A stretch of 43,370 nucleotides of DNA from the NCBI RefSeq assembly GCF_000688695.1, contig NZ_JIBQ01000009.1, forward strand, positions 67,532-110,901, written 5' to 3'. Shown here in pieces: positions 41,928-43,370 of this stretch. Origin of the DNA: Lonsdalea quercina subsp. quercina (lineage in GTDB: Bacteria > Pseudomonadota > Gammaproteobacteria > Enterobacterales > Enterobacteriaceae). The position numbers and the translations under genes are program-made. The notes beneath the pieces are model-generated. The model was not told the DNA's origin and did not search any database. It was given only the letters and a program-made list of their open reading frames with translations. The first letter of the stretch is position 1. Each line of letters opens with the position of its first letter.

Positions 41928-42989
41928 ATGACACATTCCAAATTTGCACTATCCACTCTCGGCCTGTACGTCGGCCTGAGTGTCGCGGGTGTTTCCACCA
42001 GCTACGCCGCCGATACCCTTTGGCTCACCAATGGTGACAAAGTCACTGGACAAATTACCCTGCTGGACAGCGGCAAGCTGTTCATCAAAACGGACTATGC
42101 CGATACGCTGTCCGTTTCCTGGGATAAGGTTAAAACCTTCCAGACCGACCATGCGATGGTCATCCAGGGCCACCGGTATGAAGAGGGTGTGCTCTACCCA
42201 GCCATCAAACCGGCGGAAACCCGCGGGATTGTGGTACAGAAGCCGCTGAGCGACGGCGGCGATCAGGCTGGGACCTCGAACGAAGGCACGCTGGCGCTGA
42301 GCGACATCAACTCTATGGTCGTCCCTAAGCCGCTGGTGCAGGATCTCTCCTGGAAGGGCAACATCGACGCCAGCCTGTCCCACAAGAAGAGCTCGACAAC
42401 CACCAACAATCACGATGTGGTGTTGAGCACCAAACTTCTGCACGGCACATGGCGTCATAATCTGGACGCCGGCTACCATATGGCCGAGGAAGACGACGTA
42501 GACAGCACCAAGAACGTCGGGGGTGAATATGCGCTGGATAAATTCATCGACGAAAACTGGTTCTGGCAGGGCCGCTACCAATACAAACGCGACTGGGTGG
42601 AAGAAATCAAAATCAGCCGCGCGATCGGTACCGGTCCGGGTTATCAGTTCTGGGATAACGATTTAGGCGCCTTCTCCGTGACCGCGCTGGTGAGCAGCCA
42701 GCAGTTCGTCTATCAGGAAGGCGGTCAGGACGACTTCTTTGCTGGTGCTCTGAAATGGGACTACAGCCGTTACTTCTCCGGTAAGAAAACGCAGCTCTTC
42801 ACCACAGGCGAAGTCGGACGTTCCTTCGACGAAACGACCAGACTGTATTTCAAAGCCGGCGCGGGCCTGCGCTATAAGCTCACCAACTGGTCTTCCGTCA
42901 GCATGCAGGTGGCGCGCAACCGTACGCAAAGCGTTCAGGGCAATGTCAACGACACCCTGTACTCGCTGGGACTGGGCGTCGGCTGGTAA
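41928..42989 (+). CDS. ydiY: YdiY-like outer-membrane beta-barrel protein (DUF481)
   Basis: This 353-residue exported protein has a signal peptide ending SYAA (about residue 28). A small N-terminal domain (LWLTNGDKVTGQITLLDSGKL) and a linker are followed by a DUF481 barrel of alternating strands (from about residue 140, DLSWKGNIDASLSH) ending YSLGLGVGW with a C-terminal aromatic residue, the usual BAM assembly signal. E. coli YdiY has the DUF481 barrel and unknown function; the extra N-terminal domain makes this copy longer. It stands alone and ends in a strong terminator. Confidence 0.85.
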   Translation: MTHSKFALSTLGLYVGLSVAGVSTSYAADTLWLTNGDKVTGQITLLDSGKLFIKTDYADTLSVSWDKVKTFQTDHAMVIQGHRYEEGVLYPAIKPAETRGIVVQKPLSDGGDQAGTSNEGTLALSDINSMVVPKPLVQDLSWKGNIDASLSHKKSSTTTNNHDVVLSTKLLHGTWRHNLDAGYHMAEEDDVDSTKNVGGEYALDKFIDENWFWQGRYQYKRDWVEEIKISRAIGTGPGYQFWDNDLGAFSVTALVSSQQFVYQEGGQDDFFAGALKWDYSRYFSGKKTQLFTTGEVGRSFDETTRLYFKAGAGLRYKLTNWSSVSMQVARNRTQSVQGNVNDTLYSLGLGVGW

Positions 42990-43036
42990 TGCCTTGCGCA
43001 CGACTTCATCGGTAGATGCCCTTCTGATACGGGCAT

Positions 43037-43071
43037 AAAAAAACCATCGGCCTCGCGGTCGGTGGTTTTTT
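43037..43071. terminator. Bidirectional intrinsic terminator
   Basis: An A7 run and CCATCGG pair with a CGGTGG and T6 run (43037-43071) around a GCC/GGT inner stem. It lies between the convergent ydiY (+) and the partial binding-protein gene (-) and can serve both. Confidence 0.85.
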
Positions 43072-43141
43072 GTTTTGCGGCTCGCTCACCGCAGTAACCA
43101 CACTGTCCCGGCGAAACGAGACGCCGGGAAGCGTGGCCGCT

Positions 43142-43370
43142 CTACTTGGAGATATCGTCGTAATACAACATGGAGTTGGCCAGACTTTGTTTGACGTCCT
43201 TCAGATTGTCGCGCACCGCCACGAGACGCAAGCCCTGAAGCGTCACGACGAACGGAGAACGCTCACGAATCTCCTGTTGTAACGTTTGGTACAACGCTTG
43301 CCGTTTCTCACGATCGCGCTCGGCGGCGGCCGCCTGCGTCTGCCGGCTGAGCTCCGGAATATCCCAACCC
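43142..43370 (-). CDS. C-terminal fragment of a family-5 (peptide-type) ABC binding protein
   Basis: The last 75 codons of a leftward gene that enters from the right edge end with TAG at 43144-43142. The segment reads GWDIPELSRQTQAAAAERDRE, then RQALYQTLQQEIRERSPFVV and ends NSMLYYDDISK. The pattern 'R..LY..LQ.EI....PFV' near a C-terminus is that of SBP_bac_5 oligopeptide/dipeptide-binding proteins (periplasm). Which ligand cannot be told from the fragment. Confidence 0.7.
   Translation of the reverse strand, partial: GWDIPELSRQTQAAAAERDREKRQALYQTLQQEIRERSPFVVTLQGLRLVAVRDNLKDVKQSLANSMLYYDDISK

Overview
The window comes from a GC-rich plant-associated enterobacterium, most likely in the Pectobacteriaceae (Dickeya, Brenneria, Lonsdalea or Pectobacterium type). 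The evidence is enterobacterial housekeeping genes (rsxC-rsxD, nth, cysB, sbmA, yiaY, ydiY) surrounding a complete Hrc-Hrp1 type III secretion cluster in the Erwinia/Dickeya gene order, with regulator set HrpX/HrpY-HrpS-HrpL and harpin HrpN. The genus cannot be fixed from the sequence alone.

Layout. 1-2056 (+): end of rsxC, rsxD, then nth; the rsxG and rsxE genes normally found between rsxD and nth are missing. 2112-3086 (-): cysB. 3524-3703 (+): a small unrecognised membrane-protein ORF. 4100-26471: the T3SS. Its left half reads leftward (hrpL, hrpX-hrpY, hrpS, hrpA-hrpB-hrcJ-hrpD-hrpE, hrpF-hrpG-hrcC-hrpT-hrpV, hrpN). Its right half is the tightly packed rightward operon hrpJ-hrcV-hrpQ-hrcN-hrpO-hrpP-hrcQ-hrcR-hrcS-hrcT-hrcU. 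26716-27948 (+): sbmA peptide transporter. 28172-28635 (+): a DUF4177 gene translationally coupled to a YidD-family gene. 28701-37944: a GABA/polyamine module made of two ABC permeases, a binding protein, gabD and gabT (all -), a GabR-type MocR regulator (+) and the ABC ATPase (+). 38168-43370: yiaY (-), a GlsB/YeaQ membrane protein (-), an acyltransferase (+), ydiY (+), and the C-terminal end of a family-5 peptide-binding protein (-).

How the genes work together. The hrpL promoter can be read in full: a TGCAA-N4-TTGCA dyad (HrpS-type enhancer), a perfect IHF consensus, and a -24/-12 sigma-54 promoter. HrpX/HrpY are expected to activate hrpS; HrpS with sigma-54 and IHF makes HrpL; HrpL then recognises hrp boxes (GGAACC-N15-CCACNNA) found before hrpJ, hrpF and hrpA, with a weaker candidate before hrpN. 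No translocator or effector gene of the dspE/F, hrpW or hrpK type is present in the window.

The GABA module also shows sigma-54 control. Both the binding-protein gene and the separately transcribed ATPase gene have GG-N10-GC promoters, and upstream of the ATPase lies an almost ideal NtrC site (GCAC-N7-GTGC). This suggests nitrogen-limited, NtrC-driven uptake of GABA or 5-aminovalerate, followed by GabT/GabD conversion to succinate. The strongest non-routine observations are this split regulon, the lost rsxG-rsxE, the DUF4177-YidD pair and the effector-less borders of the hrp cluster.
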